Positions 5,512 through 7,469 of a stretch of 7,469 nt of DNA are shown one piece after another. Made by a program: the position numbers and the translations under genes. Under the pieces are notes generated by a model, which was not told where the DNA came from, ran no database searches, and saw nothing but the letters and a program-made list of their open reading frames with translations. The number at the start of each line of letters is the position of its first letter. Within the stretch, counting starts at the first letter, position 1. The DNA is from Clostridia bacterium (GTDB taxonomy: Bacteria > Bacillota > Clostridia > Oscillospirales > RGIG7773), in assembly GCA_017554835.1 (NCBI GenBank), contig JAFZHO010000042.1, positions 1-7,469 of the forward strand, read 5' to 3'.

Positions 5512-7469
5512 ATGTCAAAAGAATTGCCAAAAAATTATAATCCGGGCGAAATCGAAGAAAGAATTTATAATACCTGGGTGGAAAAAGGATATTTCCATGC
5601 AGATTCAGATTCCAAGAAAGAGCCCTTTACAATAGTCATTCCTCCTCCAAACGTCACAGGTCAGCTTCATATGGGACACGCTCTTGATGAGACCTTGCAG
5701 GATATCTTGATAAGATATAAAAGAATGCAGGGCTTTGAGGCACTATGGATTCCCGGAACAGACCACGCAGGAATTGCAACTCAGATTAAGGTTGAGCAGG
5801 AGCTTCGCGAAAAAGAAGGTCTGACGAGATACGACCTTGGCAGAGAAAAGTTCCTCGAAAGAGTATGGGACTGGAAAAAACTCTACGGAGACAGAATTAT
5901 AAATCAGCTTAAAAAACTTGGTTCATCCTGCGATTGGGACAGAGAGCGTTTCACTATGGATGAGGGCTGCAGCAAAGCAGTTAAAGAAGTTTTTGTTAAT
6001 CTATATAATAAAGGACTAATCTATCAGGGCAACAGAATTATAAACTGGTGTCCTAACTGTCAGACCGCTTTATCTGATGCAGAGGTTGAGCACGTTGAAA
6101 AAGGCGGACATTTCTGGCATATCAAATATCCTATCAAGGATTCTTCCGACTATGTCATAATCGCAACAACAAGACCCGAAACCATGCTTGGTGATACTGC
6201 CATTGCAGTAAACCCCGAGGATGAAAGATATAAAGATATCGTTGGTAAGACCGTTATTTTGCCACTTGTAAACAGAGAAATTCCAATCGTAGCAGATGAC
6301 TACGTTGATATGGAATTTGGAACAGGATGCGTAAAAATCACTCCTTGCCACGACCCGAATGACTTCGAACTCGGAAAACGCCATAACCTTGAAGAAATCC
6401 TTGTTATTGACGGCAAAGGAAGAATCAACGAAAACGGCGGAAAATATCAGGGACTTGATAGATACGAAGCGAGAAAACAGCTTGTTTCCGACCTTGATGA
6501 GCTTGGCCTTCTTGTTAAAGTTGAGGACCATTCTCATAACGTTGGAGAGTGCTATAGATGTAAAACAACCGTTGAGCCATTGACTTCAAAGCAGTGGTTC
6601 GTTAAAATGGAACCTCTTGCAAAAGAAGCCATCAGAGTTGTTAAAGAGGGCGAAATCAAATTCGTTCCCGAAACCTTTGAAAAAACCTATACCAACTGGA
6701 TGGAAAACGTTCATGACTGGTGTATTTCCCGTCAGCTTTGGTGGGGTCATCAGATTCCTGCATATTACTGCCAGGACTGCGGTCATATGGAGGTTTCAAA
6801 GGAAGATGTTACTGAATGTGAAAAATGTAAAAGCACTAATATAAAACAGGATGAGGACGTTCTTGATACCTGGTTCTCATCAGCTTTATGGCCATTTTCA
6901 ACTCTTGGATGGCCTGAAAACACAAAAGACCTTGAAAGATTCTATCCAACAAGCGTTCTTGTTACAGGATATGATATAATCTTCTTCTGGGTTGCGAGAA
7001 TGATATTCTCAGGACTTGAACATACGGGCAAAATCCCATTCAAGCATATTCTTATCCACGGCCTTGTTAGAGATAGTCAGGGTAGAAAAATGTCCAAATC
7101 TCTTGGAAACGGAATTGACCCACTTAAAGTTATCGAAGAGCACGGTGCAGATGCACTTAGAATGTCTCTTGCAACGGGTAACAGCCCCGGAAACGATATG
7201 AGATTTTATAGCGAAAGAGTAGAAGCGGCAGGAAACTTTGCAAACAAAATCTGGAACGCTGCAAGATTTACTCATATGAACTTAAAATCAGATACCCTTT
7301 CTTTCCCTGATAAAAATAACCTTTGTCTTGAGGATAAATGGATTTTATCCAAATATAATAAGATAGTAAAAGAAGTTACCGATAACCTTGATAAATTCGA
7401 ACTTGGAATTGCTGTTTCAAAGGTATATGATTTTATCTGGGATATTATCTGCGACTGGTATATCGAACT
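5512..7469 (+). CDS. valS: Valyl-tRNA synthetase, 3' end cut by the window
   Basis: ValRS is the cytoplasmic class Ia enzyme that charges tRNA-Val and edits mis-activated threonine. The frame is open from ATG 5512 to the window edge: 652 full codons plus the start of a Leu codon. Visible parts are PPPNVTGQLHMGH (44-56) with the class I HMGH signature; a first zinc cluster C180-x2-C183 with C347-x2-C350; the CP1 editing domain, with TTRPET (219-224) and GTGCVKITPCHDPND (270-284); a second Cys4 cluster C420-x2-C423, C436-x2-C439; DVLDTWFSS (449-457); and the KMSKS loop (526-530). The anticodon-binding domain begins near residue 608 and is cut off. The rest of that domain and the C-terminal coiled-coil arm, about 230 residues, would lie beyond the window. 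The Cys clusters are common in clostridial and Thermus-type ValRS. GTGCVKITPCHD has Cys where GTGAVKITPAHD is usual. It is distinguished from IleRS and LeuRS by the overall NVTGxLHMGHAL and DTWFSSALWPFS blocks. Confidence 0.97.
   Translation, partial: MSKELPKNYNPGEIEERIYNTWVEKGYFHADSDSKKEPFTIVIPPPNVTGQLHMGHALDETLQDILIRYKRMQGFEALWIPGTDHAGIATQIKVEQELREKEGLTRYDLGREKFLERVWDWKKLYGDRIINQLKKLGSSCDWDRERFTMDEGCSKAVKEVFVNLYNKGLIYQGNRIINWCPNCQTALSDAEVEHVEKGGHFWHIKYPIKDSSDYVIIATTRPETMLGDTAIAVNPEDERYKDIVGKTVILPLVNREIPIVADDYVDMEFGTGCVKITPCHDPNDFELGKRHNLEEILVIDGKGRINENGGKYQGLDRYEARKQLVSDLDELGLLVKVEDHSHNVGECYRCKTTVEPLTSKQWFVKMEPLAKEAIRVVKEGEIKFVPETFEKTYTNWMENVHDWCISRQLWWGHQIPAYYCQDCGHMEVSKEDVTECEKCKSTNIKQDEDVLDTWFSSALWPFSTLGWPENTKDLERFYPTSVLVTGYDIIFFWVARMIFSGLEHTGKIPFKHILIHGLVRDSQGRKMSKSLGNGIDPLKVIEEHGADALRMSLATGNSPGNDMRFYSERVEAAGNFANKIWNAARFTHMNLKSDTLSFPDKNNLCLEDKWILSKYNKIVKEVTDNLDKFELGIAVSKVYDFIWDIICDWYIE

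Noticed and set aside
6070..6537. 155-codon open frame on the minus strand inside valS
   Set aside because: It lies wholly opposite the strongly conserved ValRS catalytic and editing domains. Its translation shows no recognisable motif.
6359..6844. Short + strand frames within valS (6359-6583, 6617-6844) and a further pair at 7009-7275
   Set aside because: They are out-of-frame shadows of the continuous ValRS reading frame, which carries all the family motifs.
1..7469. CRISPR array, insertion sequence, tRNA/rRNA, phage or defence system
   Set aside because: I saw no spaced direct repeats, terminal inverted repeats, transposase motifs, tRNA cloverleaf or defence-family proteins. The region is compact housekeeping-type sequence.

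Overview
This AT-rich window reads as ordinary chromosome of a low-GC Gram-positive bacterium (Bacillota), most likely a member of the Clostridia. Every gene lies on the + strand. The ribosome-binding sites are strong AGGAGG-type sites, two starts are TTG, arginine is mostly AGA, and the proteins are Firmicutes-type families (RecD2 without RecBC, ComF, MreB, and a ValRS with two Cys4 clusters). I cannot name the species.

Layout: five tightly packed genes form one apparent operon that ends in a hairpin terminator at 5360-5390. They are (1) a small calcineurin-like metallophosphoesterase, 16-591; (2) a small alkaline-phosphatase/NPP-superfamily hydrolase, 613-1392; (3) the RecD2 DNA helicase, 1425-3644; (4) a ComF-family phosphoribosyltransferase, 3604-4335, overlapping recD2 by 41 bp; and (5) an MreB-family actin homologue, 4338-5354. 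Gaps are 21, 32, -41 and 2 bp. The operon's promoter is outside the window, because the sequence begins at the first gene's ribosome-binding site. A 157-bp spacer holds the terminator and one or two sigma-A-type promoters. valS then starts at 5512 and runs off the right edge with about 653 of roughly 880 residues present.

How the genes relate: recD2 and comF concern DNA processing (helicase; a competence-linked PRTase family), and mreB concerns cell-wall morphogenesis. The two hydrolases at the front are probably housekeeping or accessory metal-dependent phosphoesterases of unknown substrate. The tight packing, with TTG starts and ribosome-binding sites lying inside the preceding gene, suggests that recD2, comF and mreB are translationally coupled. 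valS is a separate transcription unit with a short leader and no visible T-box.

I found no mobile element, CRISPR array, tRNA, rRNA or unexplained long non-coding stretch, and no convincing undescribed system. The points worth a second look are modest: the overlap and TTG architecture, an MreB gene without mreC/mreD, a D-x-E variant metal motif, an unusual ligand spacing in the second hydrolase, different leucine codon use in the first gene, and the T-box-free valS leader.
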